Source: Bacteroidetes bacterium ADurb.Bin145 (GTDB lineage: Bacteria > Bacteroidota > Bacteroidia > Bacteroidales > VadinHA17). From it: 64,000 bases of DNA. Shown here one piece after another: positions 45,134 through 53,309 of this stretch; position 1 is the stretch's first letter, and each line of letters starts with the position of its first letter. The notes under the pieces are model-generated. The model was given only the letters and a program-made list of their open reading frames with translations, was not told the origin of the DNA and did no database searches. The stretch spans positions 140,103 through 204,102 of the forward strand of contig MWDJ01000003.1 in assembly GCA_002070505.1 (NCBI GenBank), read 5' to 3'. Made by a program: the position numbers and the translations under genes.

Positions 45134-45859
45134 TTATTTCATAGCCTGCTGATATCTTCTGCTTACTTCATCCCAATTGATTATATTCCAGATATTATCG
45201 ACAAAGTCAGCTCTTTTATTCTGGTATTTCAGGTAATAGGCATGTTCCCACACATCAATTGTAAGGAGAGGTATGCCTTTTATTGATGAAATATCCATTA
45301 AAGGATTATCCTGGTTGGGAGTACTGCCAATTGCCAGATTTTTGTCAGGAGTGAGATAAAGCCATCCCCATCCGCTTCCAAAGTGAGTCTTGCTTGCTGT
45401 TCCGAGACCTTCCTTCATTTTATCAAAAGAACCGAAAGCTTTGTTAATGGCCGCTGACAATTCAGCAGAGGGTTTGGTTGAACCTTTCCCGAGATTATTC
45501 CAGAAAAGTACATGGTTGTAAAATCCGCCTCCATTGTTTCTGACAGCATTCCCTGCTTTTGACACTTCTGCAAAAACTTTCTCAACCGGCATATTTTCAT
45601 AAGCCGTTCCTTTAATTGCATTAACATAATTATTGAAGTAATTCCTGTGATGCCTGTCATAATGGATCTCTACTGTTTTAGCATCCATATAGGGCTCCAA
45701 TCCGTCATATGCATACGGCAGTGACGGGAATTCTAGGGTTTGTAAATTGTCCATTGCGATATTTTTTAAATTATTTCTTTCACCAGATACTACTTCGCCT
45801 GATATAATGGCTGCAGCAGCTCCAAGACTAATGTTTTTTATAAAATTTCTCCTTTCCAT
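45134..45859 (-). CDS. sodA/sodB-like: Superoxide dismutase (Fe/Mn) with Tat signal
   Basis: A 241-residue dismutase. The N-terminus 'MERRNFIKNISLGAAAAII' is a twin-arginine signal, so the enzyme should be folded in the cytoplasm and exported. The mature part has the two alpha-hairpin histidines ('YDRHHRNYFNNY', 'YNHVLFWNN'), 'HFGSGWGWLYL' and the metal ligands of 'DVWEHAYYLKYQN'. Fe versus Mn preference cannot be settled by eye. A strong promoter match lies about 50 nt upstream. Confidence 0.93.
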   Translation of the reverse strand: MERRNFIKNISLGAAAAIISGEVVSGERNNLKNIAMDNLQTLEFPSLPYAYDGLEPYMDAKTVEIHYDRHHRNYFNNYVNAIKGTAYENMPVEKVFAEVSKAGNAVRNNGGGFYNHVLFWNNLGKGSTKPSAELSAAINKAFGSFDKMKEGLGTASKTHFGSGWGWLYLTPDKNLAIGSTPNQDNPLMDISSIKGIPLLTIDVWEHAYYLKYQNKRADFVDNIWNIINWDEVSRRYQQAMK

Positions 45860-45906
45860 TTTGATCGGTTTTTGTTGTTAAACAAACCTGCATTGATTAT
45901 GTTCAT

Positions 45907-45938
45907 TAAAGATAAAACAATTTCTTAAATTGCTCAAA
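45907..45938 (-). promoter_or_regulatory. Promoter of the superoxide dismutase gene
   Basis: On the minus strand TTTG (45938-45935), a 20-nt spacer and TATCTTTA (45914-45907) match the Bacteroidetes consensus except for the final base. Predicted leader length is about 40 nt. Confidence 0.6.
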
Positions 45939-46004
45939 AAACTATGATACAGTGCAACTTTATATATCTTTTTATCGTTACATTATTAATTAAGACATTC
46001 AATC

Positions 46005-46832
46005 ATGAAAAAGATTTTCAATATTCTGTTATTAGGAATAATAATTTGTTGTTTAACAGCGGGATGTAAAAAAGATAAGGGTGACCCGCCGACTCTTCCT
46101 CCCTTAGAATCATTTAATATTGATTTTTCAAATTTTCAATCAGGGAAAAAATCTGACAATATTATTTTACAAAAGGGTGTTGAAAATAGTAACTGGGAAA
46201 TTGCAGCTGGTGTTGCAGGGTATTTCAGGGCTCTCATTATAACCACTCTTGCAGTCCCTGTTCTTGCTTTTGATAAGGCGCTTGATCAGAAACCTGTTTA
46301 CCTCGAAGAAAAAACCTGGCAGTGGAGTTATTCAGTGTCGCTGGCCAGCGTGACCTATAAAGCCCGCCTTACCGGAGAAATAAGGACCAGCGATGTGAAA
46401 TGGGAAATGTACATAACAAAAGAAGGAACCGGCGGTTTCGCAGAATTTCTTTGGTTTGAAGGAACATCCAGGCTGGACGGGACAGGAGGTCAATGGACCC
46501 TCAATCACAGCTCCCAGTTCCAGGAACCTTTGCTTAAAATTGACTGGACAAAGACAGGCAGCACTGTTAATTACATTAAATATACCTATGAAAGAACCCT
46601 TGATAACAACCGGAACACTGATCCGTTTAAATCAAGTTACATAGAATATGGGAGAGCAACCGGAACATTTGATTCCTATTATAATATCCATTACTACAAC
46701 GGACTTAAATTCTCAGAAATGAACGTTGAGTGGAATTCAACAACCCATAACGGTCATGTTAAGTGCTTTGATCTGTTCGGGGACAATAGCTGGCATTGCT
46801 GGGATGGGAATTACATTAATATAACCTGTTAA
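46005..46832 (+). CDS. Lipoprotein of unknown function
   Basis: A 275-residue protein with a clear lipoprotein signal: 'NILLLGIIICCLTAGCKKDK', lipobox LTAGC, so it is lipid-anchored in the envelope. The mature part has about ten predicted beta strands with alternating aromatic residues ('KTWQWSYSVSL', 'VKWEMYITKEG', 'IHYYNGLKFSEMNVEW') and three C-terminal cysteines ('VKCFDLFGDNSWHCWDG', final Cys). No family is recognised. It is a single gene between divergent sod and downstream lspA; lspA would process it, but the 74-nt spacing gives no proof of co-transcription. Confidence 0.75.
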   Translation: MKKIFNILLLGIIICCLTAGCKKDKGDPPTLPPLESFNIDFSNFQSGKKSDNIILQKGVENSNWEIAAGVAGYFRALIITTLAVPVLAFDKALDQKPVYLEEKTWQWSYSVSLASVTYKARLTGEIRTSDVKWEMYITKEGTGGFAEFLWFEGTSRLDGTGGQWTLNHSSQFQEPLLKIDWTKTGSTVNYIKYTYERTLDNNRNTDPFKSSYIEYGRATGTFDSYYNIHYYNGLKFSEMNVEWNSTTHNGHVKCFDLFGDNSWHCWDGNYINITC

Positions 46833-46906
46833 AAAAAAACCTATCTTTTATTTAACTTATTAATTGAACTATTTTTACTATTTTGCTCCGCTTAAATCAT
46901 GATCAG

Positions 46907-47515
46907 ATGTCAGTGGGGAAGAAATCCTTATTGTTAATTCTTTGCATCCTTGTGGCTGATCAGATCCTGAAGATCTGGGTTAAAACACACATGACGATCG
47001 GAGAGGAGATCCCTTTATTCGGTAAATGGGGCATGCTGCATTTCATTGAAAATAATGGCATGGCCTTTGGTATGGAGATGGGAGGCAAAGCAGGAAAAAT
47101 TCTTTTAAGTGTTTTCCGGATTTTTGCAATTATTGCTATTTCATTGTTTCTCTCCTCGCTCATCCGTAAAAAAGTTAATGCCGGTCTCATATTCGCTGTT
47201 AGTGCAATCCTGGCCGGAGCTATCGGGAATATTATTGACTCTGCTTTTTATGGTTTGATTTTCAGTGAGAGTTTTACTCAGCCTGCTGTTATGTTCCCAA
47301 AGGAAGGCGGGTATGCTTCCTTCCTGCTTGGCAGAGTCGTTGATATGTTCTATTTTCCTGTGATAAATACTCAATGGCCAGAATGGTCACCGTTCAGAGC
47401 GGGAGAGTCGCTGGTCTTCTTCAGACCAATTTTCAATATTGCTGATTCGGCAATTACGTGTGGTGTAGTTGCGATTCTTTTATTCCAGAAAAGGATGTTC
47501 AGGGATTTCAACTAA
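46907..47515 (+). CDS. lspA: Lipoprotein signal peptidase (signal peptidase II)
   Basis: About 202 residues from the ATG at 46907 (TTG at 46883 is rejected). Four membrane helices carry the aspartyl protease dyad: 'GNIIDSAFYG' with 'GRVVDMFYFP' and 'FNIADSAITCG'. The extra loop between them (about 30 residues) is common in Bacteroidetes LspA. The enzyme cleaves diacylated prolipoproteins, of which this window encodes several (46005, 62865, perhaps 8911). Confidence 0.93.
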   Translation: MSVGKKSLLLILCILVADQILKIWVKTHMTIGEEIPLFGKWGMLHFIENNGMAFGMEMGGKAGKILLSVFRIFAIIAISLFLSSLIRKKVNAGLIFAVSAILAGAIGNIIDSAFYGLIFSESFTQPAVMFPKEGGYASFLLGRVVDMFYFPVINTQWPEWSPFRAGESLVFFRPIFNIADSAITCGVVAILLFQKRMFRDFN

Positions 47516-47550
47516 ATCCCATGTATTGAATTATAAGCTGAAAAGACCCA

Positions 47551-47847
47551 TTATGAGCAACATTCTTCAATACATTTAAGCAAGATTCCCAGATTCTTAT
47601 GCTTCAGGAAATACCAGATATTCCTCCCTTCCCTTTTAGATGATAACACTCCCTTGTCCTTGAGAATTACCAGGTGATGGGATGCAATTGCCTGTTCTAC
47701 CTCAAGGTGCGTGTGTATTTCCGTTACAGTTCTCATATTACCGTCTTCAAGGTAACTTATTATTGAAATTCTCACCGGATGAGCAATAGCCTTAAGCATT
47801 GATGCAGCCTTTTCGAGGATTTCGGGATTGAGATCTTTAAATTCCAT
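47551..47847 (-). CDS. ArsR-family transcriptional regulator
   Basis: A 98-residue winged-helix regulator. 'MLKAIAHPVRISIISYL' is the typical first helix, 'VEQAIASHHLVILKDKGVL' the recognition helix and 'KREGRNIWYFL' the wing. It lacks the ELCVCDL metal site of ArsR; the only cysteines are at the C-terminus ('EECCS'), which could sense thiol oxidation or metals. A perfect inverted repeat overlapping its promoter (47879-47902) suggests autoregulation. Confidence 0.9.
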   Translation of the reverse strand: MEFKDLNPEILEKAASMLKAIAHPVRISIISYLEDGNMRTVTEIHTHLEVEQAIASHHLVILKDKGVLSSKREGRNIWYFLKHKNLGILLKCIEECCS

Positions 47848-47865
47848 AGTCGGTGTTTTGATTTA

Positions 47866-47897
47866 CAAATTTAAACTAATATATTTAAATAGCTAAA
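47866..47897 (-). promoter_or_regulatory. Promoter of the ArsR-family gene
   Basis: On the minus strand TTTA (47897-47894), a 20-nt spacer and TAAATTTG (47873-47866), an exact -7 match with a 3 of 4 match at -33. The start codon is about 19 nt downstream of the -7 box. Confidence 0.5.
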
Positions 47898-47902
47898 TAT
47901 AT
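47879..47902. promoter_or_regulatory. Inverted-repeat operator at the ArsR promoter
   Basis: ATATATTTA (47879-47887), six bases, TAAATATAT (47894-47902): perfect 9-bp arms. The site covers the -33 element of the arsR-like promoter and lies between the divergent regulator and polyprenyl synthase genes. AT-only arms reduce specificity, so the call is moderate. Confidence 0.5.
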
Positions 47903-47971
47903 ATAAGAGAAGGTCCTCTCCTGATACCGGAACAAATAACCGGACAGATCAGGGTGTTAGGGTGAAATTAC

Positions 47972-47979
47972 TATATTTG
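47972..47979 (+). promoter_or_regulatory. -7 promoter element upstream of polyprenyl synthase
   Basis: TATATTTG, exact TAnnTTTG match, 16 nt before the ATG at 47996. No -33 TTTG at the expected distance. Confidence 0.4.
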
Positions 47980-47995
47980 AGCAAATATATGAGCA

Positions 47996-48970
47996 ATGCC
48001 GGTCCTCAATGAAATCAGAAAGCCAGTTGAAAAGGAGATGGATGAATTTGAATCCTTCTTTAACAGGACCATGCAAAGCAACATTCCTCTTCTAAAAATA
48101 ATTCTTAATTATATTTTAAGGCGAAAAGGCAAGCAAATGAGGCCTCTGCTTGTTTTTCTAACCGCTGGTCTTAATGGAACGATAGCAGAGTCGACATATG
48201 TCGCAGCGACTTTGATTGAACTTCTTCATACAGCTTCGCTTGTGCATGATGATGTTGTTGATGATGCTAAAGAAAGGCGCGGAGCTCTGTCAATCAATGC
48301 TCTCTGGAATTCGAAAATAGCAGTGCTTGTAGGCGATTATATGCTCTCACAGGGATTGCTGATAAGTCTCGAGAAATCACGGTATGAAATGCTTGAAATA
48401 GTATCTGAAGCTGTTAAATCAATGGCTGAAGGGGAGCTGCTTCAGCTTCAGAAAGCCCGGAAACTTAACATAAAGGAACCGGACTACTATAAGATAATTA
48501 TAAGTAAAACAGCAGCGCTCATTGCAGCCTGCACCGCATCCGGGGCAAGGTCGGTGACTGAAGATCAGGATGTGATCCAGCAAATGAAGGAATTTGGTGA
48601 AAACATAGGAATCGCTTTTCAGATAAGGGATGACCTGCTTGACTATGAAACCAACGGACTGACAGGCAAAATAGTGGGGAATGATATCAAGGAAAGAAAG
48701 CTTACATTGCCGCTTATCCATTCCCTTGAGATTGCTTCTACTGTGCAGAGGAACCGGATAATGTCGATAGTAAAAAGGAAGAAAAAGACCAGAGATGAAA
48801 TAAAAGAAGTCATTGAATTTGTTTCTACCTCAGGAGGACTTGAATATGCAGAATTGAAAATGAATCAGTTCCGCGATAAAGCGCTTGCAATATTGGATTC
48901 GTATCCTGATTCGTCTTATAAAAATTCCCTTAAGAAATTTGTATATTTTACTACTTCAAGAAACAAATAA
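47996..48970 (+). CDS. Polyprenyl diphosphate synthase
   Basis: A 324-residue all-alpha trans-prenyltransferase that extends isopentenyl units on an allylic diphosphate, probably to the quinone side chain. The first aspartate-rich motif is 'LVHDDVVDDAKERRG' and the second 'QIRDDLLDYE'; 'GKQMRPLLVFL' binds isopentenyl diphosphate. Small residues before the first motif ('LLHTASLVHDD') fit a long-chain product (octaprenyl or heptaprenyl). The BASS transporter gene follows 48 nt downstream. Confidence 0.93.
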   Translation: MPVLNEIRKPVEKEMDEFESFFNRTMQSNIPLLKIILNYILRRKGKQMRPLLVFLTAGLNGTIAESTYVAATLIELLHTASLVHDDVVDDAKERRGALSINALWNSKIAVLVGDYMLSQGLLISLEKSRYEMLEIVSEAVKSMAEGELLQLQKARKLNIKEPDYYKIIISKTAALIAACTASGARSVTEDQDVIQQMKEFGENIGIAFQIRDDLLDYETNGLTGKIVGNDIKERKLTLPLIHSLEIASTVQRNRIMSIVKRKKKTRDEIKEVIEFVSTSGGLEYAELKMNQFRDKALAILDSYPDSSYKNSLKKFVYFTTSRNK

Positions 48971-49018
48971 TATGTGATAATATCTCAGTTCTTAAACCTG
49001 TAATAAAACCCTTTCCCT

Positions 49019-49984
49019 ATGTTTGATTCTTTGAAAGCTATGGATACTGTATCACTGAGGTTCTCCCAGGAAGGACTTCTGGTACTCAATCTCACATTAG
49101 CATTTATAATGTTCGGGGTTGCACTTGGAATTAAAGTTGAACATTTTACAAGACTTGTAAAAAATCCTTCTTCAGTGATAGTAGGATTTTTATCTCAGTT
49201 CGTTTTGCTTCCAGTGATTACTTTTTGTTTGACTCTTTTATTAAGAAATTTTATCACCCCTACAGTTGCAATGGGAATGATCCTTGTAGCCGCATGTCCT
49301 GGTGGTAATATATCCAATTTCATGTCTTCTCTGGCGAAGGGTAATGTTGCTTTGTCGGTAAGTCTTACTGCAATCGCCACGCTGGCCGCAATAATCATGA
49401 CCCCTTTGAATTTTGCGGTTTGGGGAGGACTCTTTCTGGATATCTATGAGAAAACTGCCCCGGACCTTCTTCAGCCTCTGAGAATAGATCCTGTTGAAAT
49501 GTTTAAAACTGTTTTTATCCTCCTCGGGATACCCATGTTATTAGGAATGTTGTGTGCTAATTACCTCCCGAAAATAACAAAAGCGATCATTAAACCGATT
49601 AAGATCTTTTCGATTTTAGTGTTCCTGGCAATGGTTGTAATCCTTTTTAAAAGCAATTATGATTTCTTCCTTCGTTTCATTAAAATCATTTTTATTCTCG
49701 TACTGATCCATAATTTCCTCGCTTTTCTGACAGGATTTCTCTTTTCCACTGCATTGCGCAGGTCTCCTTTTGACAGAAGAGCAATAACAATAGAGACAGG
49801 CATACAGAATTCCGGACTCGGACTTGTACTTCTTTTTAATCCAAATATCTTTCCGTCGGATATGATGATCGGGGGGATGGCAATCATAACTGCCTGGTGG
49901 GGTGTGTGGCATATAATATCAGGACTTATACTTTCCGGGATATGGTCTGTAGTACCATTAAAGGGAGGAGCTGAACAAAAATAA
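49019..49984 (+). CDS. Bile acid:sodium symporter family protein
   Basis: A 321-residue membrane protein with about ten helices, of the BASS/SBF family. The core-domain crossover motif region 'ILVAACPGGNISNFMSSLAKG' and 'RRAITIETGIQNSGLGLVLLF' (E-x-G-x-Q-N) are typical sodium- and substrate-site elements. Bacterial members transport organic anions such as keto acids or sulfonates; the substrate here is unknown. It may be co-transcribed with the upstream polyprenyl synthase. Confidence 0.88.
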   Translation: MFDSLKAMDTVSLRFSQEGLLVLNLTLAFIMFGVALGIKVEHFTRLVKNPSSVIVGFLSQFVLLPVITFCLTLLLRNFITPTVAMGMILVAACPGGNISNFMSSLAKGNVALSVSLTAIATLAAIIMTPLNFAVWGGLFLDIYEKTAPDLLQPLRIDPVEMFKTVFILLGIPMLLGMLCANYLPKITKAIIKPIKIFSILVFLAMVVILFKSNYDFFLRFIKIIFILVLIHNFLAFLTGFLFSTALRRSPFDRRAITIETGIQNSGLGLVLLFNPNIFPSDMMIGGMAIITAWWGVWHIISGLILSGIWSVVPLKGGAEQK

Positions 49985-50062
49985 ATTATTTGTATTAATT
50001 TTATACGCCGGCCTGTATTTGAAATTATATTCTATATATAAACATATTAATAAACTGCCAGC

Positions 50063-50512
50063 ATGGTTACACTTAAACAGATCGAAGAATTCATTGCATC
50101 AGAACCAATTGCAATGGTCGGAGTATCAAGAAATCCGAGGAAATTTGGTTTTACAGCATTCAGGGAACTGAAGGAGAAAGGCATGAATATTATACCTGTC
50201 AATCCTCACGCAAAAGAGATTCATCAGACAAGGGTTTATAATGATATTAAATCATTGCCTGCCGATGTAAAAGGTCTTCTTATCATGACACAAAAAAGCC
50301 AGACAGCGGAGATCGTAAGACAGGCAAAAGAAATAGGACTAAAACAGATATGGATCCAGCAATCGTCGGAAAGCAAAGAAGCTGTTGAGATACTTAAGGG
50401 AAGCGATATTAATTACATAACCGGACAATGTATCCTGATGTACTACAAACCACATAGTATCCATAAATTTCATGCCGGATTGAAGAAGTTCTTCGGAAGA
50501 TATCCCAAATGA
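50063..50512 (+). CDS. CoA-binding domain protein (YccU-like)
   Basis: A 149-residue single-domain protein with a Rossmann-like CoA-binding fold: 'IAMVGVSRNPRKFGFTAFREL', 'NIIPVNPHAKEI', 'GLLIMTQKSQTAEIV' and 'IWIQQSSES'. Its function is undefined in the family. A promoter candidate precedes it: TTTG (49989-49992), 21 nt, TGTATTTG (50014-50021). It overlaps the thioesterase gene by 4 nt (ATGA), and both handle CoA derivatives, supporting a shared role. Confidence 0.88.
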   Translation: MVTLKQIEEFIASEPIAMVGVSRNPRKFGFTAFRELKEKGMNIIPVNPHAKEIHQTRVYNDIKSLPADVKGLLIMTQKSQTAEIVRQAKEIGLKQIWIQQSSESKEAVEILKGSDINYITGQCILMYYKPHSIHKFHAGLKKFFGRYPK

Positions 50513-50931
50513 ATTCCCGTAAAGAACTTATGCCAGAAGATAAATACATACATTCCACTGAATTTAGTGTCAGGGACTATGAATGTGACATCCAGGGTGT
50601 GGTAAATAATGCAAACTATCAACATTATCTGGAACACGCTAGGCACGAATTCCTGCTCTCGCGCGGTATAAGTTTTTCTGCTCTTCACAATGAGGGAATT
50701 GACCTAATTGTATCCAGAATTGAAATAGATTATAAATATCCTTTACGAAGTCATGATAAATTTATTGTTAGGTCAGGTATTAAACAGGAAGGAAATGTAA
50801 GGCTTGTTTTTCTTCAGGATATATACAGACAACCTGATGAAAAACTTATTATAAAGGCAAAAGTGACCGGGGCAGCAGTGAGAAATGGTAAACCTATTCG
50901 TCCCGGAGACATATTTCAAAAGTTATTATGA
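50509..50931 (+). CDS. Acyl-CoA thioesterase (4HBT hotdog fold)
   Basis: A 140-residue hotdog-fold thioesterase. The active-site region 'VRDYECDIQGVVNNANYQHY' resembles the 4-hydroxybenzoyl-CoA thioesterase/YbgC class with the catalytic aspartate, and 'IEIDYKYPLRSHDKFIV' follows. It starts at the ATG at 50509, overlapping the CoA-binding gene by ATGA, so the two are translationally coupled. The acyl substrate is unknown. Confidence 0.88.
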   Translation: MNSRKELMPEDKYIHSTEFSVRDYECDIQGVVNNANYQHYLEHARHEFLLSRGISFSALHNEGIDLIVSRIEIDYKYPLRSHDKFIVRSGIKQEGNVRLVFLQDIYRQPDEKLIIKAKVTGAAVRNGKPIRPGDIFQKLL

Positions 50932-50946
50932 TTAAAACTTTCTAAT

Positions 50947-51858
50947 ATGAATAAGAAAAGAATTACACGAAGAGAGTTTGTTTCATACGCAGCAGCCGGA
51001 ACCGGTACTCTCCTGGTTGGCAATTTATTTAGACATGATGACAATAAGCCATTATCGGCACAAAAAGATCCCTTGCAGAAAATTACACTTGGAAAAACAG
51101 GCATAACAACCACCCTGCTTGGGATGGGAACAGGATACAATGGTTATAACAACAGTTCAAGTATTACAAGAGCGGGTGTTGCAGAAAAAGTCATAAGGTA
51201 TGCCTACGACAGAGGTATCCGCTTCTTTGACTGTGCAGATGCCTATGGAACACATCCCTTTACTGCAAGGGCTCTGAAAGATATCCCAAGGGAAAGCTAT
51301 ACAATTAATACAAAAATTATGCTTAACCAGAGAGCTTCCCGGGATTCCGCAAATCCGGATGCCAATTTAATTGTTGATCGTTTCAGAAAAGAACTTAACA
51401 CAGATTATATCGATATCGTACAACTGCACCTCATGACTAGCGGCACCTGGCCTGATGAACATAAGAGACAGATGGACATACTCGATTCGCTTAAAGCCAA
51501 AGGCATTATTCGTGCTCACGGTGTTTCTATCCACTCCCTTCCGGCAATGGAAGCAGCTGCTGCAAGTCCCTGGGTAGATGTGACCCATGTACGGATAAAT
51601 CCCTTCGGTGCTTCAATGGATTCGCCCAAGCCTGAAGCAGTTACACCGGTTATAGAAAAACTCCACAAATCAGGTAAAGGCATTATTGCCATGAAAGTCT
51701 TTGGAAATGGCAGCTTTAGGGATGATACTCAAAAACTCGACCAGTCTCTGAAATTCGTCCTTGGTCTGGGCACAGTTGATATGATCATAATCGGATTTGA
51801 GCAAACAGATCAGATTGATAATTGTATTGAAAGAATGAGAAAAGTTTTAAAGTCCTGA
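50947..51858 (+). CDS. Aldo/keto reductase with Tat signal
   Basis: A 303-residue NAD(P)H-dependent oxidoreductase of the aldo/keto reductase superfamily. The N-terminus 'KRITRREFVSYAAAGTGTL' is a twin-arginine signal, so it is exported folded. The catalytic tetrad is visible: Asp and Tyr in 'FFDCADAYGTH', Lys in 'NTKIML' and His in 'VQLHLM'. It follows the thioesterase by 15 nt. Periplasmic AKRs with Tat signals are common in Bacteroidetes, with mostly unknown substrates. Confidence 0.9.
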   Translation: MNKKRITRREFVSYAAAGTGTLLVGNLFRHDDNKPLSAQKDPLQKITLGKTGITTTLLGMGTGYNGYNNSSSITRAGVAEKVIRYAYDRGIRFFDCADAYGTHPFTARALKDIPRESYTINTKIMLNQRASRDSANPDANLIVDRFRKELNTDYIDIVQLHLMTSGTWPDEHKRQMDILDSLKAKGIIRAHGVSIHSLPAMEAAAASPWVDVTHVRINPFGASMDSPKPEAVTPVIEKLHKSGKGIIAMKVFGNGSFRDDTQKLDQSLKFVLGLGTVDMIIIGFEQTDQIDNCIERMRKVLKS

Positions 51859-51947
51859 TTATTTAATTGGACAGGACAGGCATTAGCTATAAATTAATAA
51901 CGTTAAATAAATAATTAAATACTACCACTTTAAATTCTATTAATATT

Positions 51948-52856
51948 ATGAATAAAAACAGATCCCTTCTTATGATAGCTGTTATGTTTTCGATTTTTAG
52001 TTACGTCAAAGCTCAGGAACCGACAGGTCTCGAGAGAATTATACAAAAAGGAGCCGTAGTGGAGAAACTAGCTGACGGATTCGAGTTTACAGAAGGTCCG
52101 GCTGTTGATAAAAAGGGCAGCATTTATTTCACTGATCAGCCTAATGACAGGATTATGGTATACAATTTTAAAACAGGTTTGTCGGTCTTTTTGCAACCCG
52201 CCGGCCGGGCTAACGGGCTCTATCTTGATAAAAAAGGCTACCTGTGGGCCTGTGCTGATGAAAAGAATCAGGTCTGGCGCATCTCTCCCGATAAAAAAGT
52301 TGAAATAATAACTGGCACTTTTAATGATAAACCATATAATGGTCCGAATGATATATGGATAACATCAACCGGTCATATCTATTTCACTGATCCTTTTTAT
52401 GTACGGAAATATTGGGATCATACAAATATGCCACAGGATAAGGAATGTGTATATTATATTAAACCTGATCTAAAAACAGTTGTGCGTATTGTCGAAGATC
52501 TGCGTGGTCCTAATGGTATTGTGAGCACTCCGGACGGGAAAAAAATATATATTGCTGATATAAAAGGCAATAAAACATGGTCTTATACTGTAAATCCGGA
52601 TGGTTCACTGACAGATAAAACTCTATTTTGCGAGATGGGGTCAGATGGTATCACAATAGATTCTGAAGGCAATTTATATCTTACAGGAAGAGGTGTGACT
52701 GTCTTTGATAAAACCGGTAAAAAATTAGGAAATATAAGTTTGCCGGAAAGATCAGCAACTAATGTGTGCTTTGGAGATAAAAACAGGAAAAGTCTTATAA
52801 TTACTGCCGGTAAAGGTCTTTACAGAATCAAAACCAGGGTAAAAGGGACATATTGA
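51948..52856 (+). CDS. SMP-30/gluconolactonase-like beta-propeller protein
   Basis: A 302-residue secreted protein with a signal peptide ('LLMIAVMFSIFSYVKAQ') and the six-bladed propeller of the SMP-30/gluconolactonase/LRE family: 'FEFTEGPAVDKKGSIYFTD', 'RANGLYLDKKGYLWAC', 'YNGPNDIWITSTGHIYFTDP', 'GPNGIVSTPDGKKIYIAD'. The metal ligands expected at Glu of 'TEGP', Asn of 'GPND' and Asp of 'SDG' are visible. Likely a periplasmic sugar lactonase. It stands 90 nt after the aldo/keto reductase, perhaps the same sugar pathway. Confidence 0.9.
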   Translation: MNKNRSLLMIAVMFSIFSYVKAQEPTGLERIIQKGAVVEKLADGFEFTEGPAVDKKGSIYFTDQPNDRIMVYNFKTGLSVFLQPAGRANGLYLDKKGYLWACADEKNQVWRISPDKKVEIITGTFNDKPYNGPNDIWITSTGHIYFTDPFYVRKYWDHTNMPQDKECVYYIKPDLKTVVRIVEDLRGPNGIVSTPDGKKIYIADIKGNKTWSYTVNPDGSLTDKTLFCEMGSDGITIDSEGNLYLTGRGVTVFDKTGKKLGNISLPERSATNVCFGDKNRKSLIITAGKGLYRIKTRVKGTY

Positions 52857-52957
52857 TATTTTTCCGATTCTCATCCTGTTAAATTGTCTTGCACTTTTGT
52901 TATTAAAAAATCAGAAAAAATTTTTTTATTATTGCAGTCTTATATAAAAATAATATA

Positions 52958-53182
52958 ATGGATCCTCTTGTAAAATTACGGGGTTTAGATGGGACGCGGA
53001 GAGCCGACATTCGTCCGGGTATTTCAGTAATGGTTGAACTTGTAGAAGACAAGCGTACAGGTAAATTGACCGGAGGGAGGGTTCAGGAAGTTTTAACATC
53101 CTCTCCAAATCACCCGCACGGAATAAAAGTAAAACTGGAGAACGGGCAGGTGGGACGAATTAAACAAATAATACAGAAATAA
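52958..53182 (+). CDS. YwbE family protein
   Basis: A 74-residue protein matching the YwbE (DUF2196) family along its full length: 'RADIRPGISVMVELVEDKRT' and 'GKLTGGRVQEVLTSSPNHPH' followed by 'GIKVKLENGQVGRIK'. The fold is a small beta-barrel, possibly RNA-binding; function unknown. It is a single gene with an AT-rich upstream region. Confidence 0.9.
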   Translation: MDPLVKLRGLDGTRRADIRPGISVMVELVEDKRTGKLTGGRVQEVLTSSPNHPHGIKVKLENGQVGRIKQIIQK

Positions 53183-53309
53183 CGATTTGCCTGTTGATGA
53201 CGTATTAGTGTTTATTATCATTTTGCTATTTATCAATCATCCAAAAAATTAACTATTTTTGATTTTTAAAAGCGTTCTTATTGCTTTTAAGGAAATCAAA
53301 AATAATATT

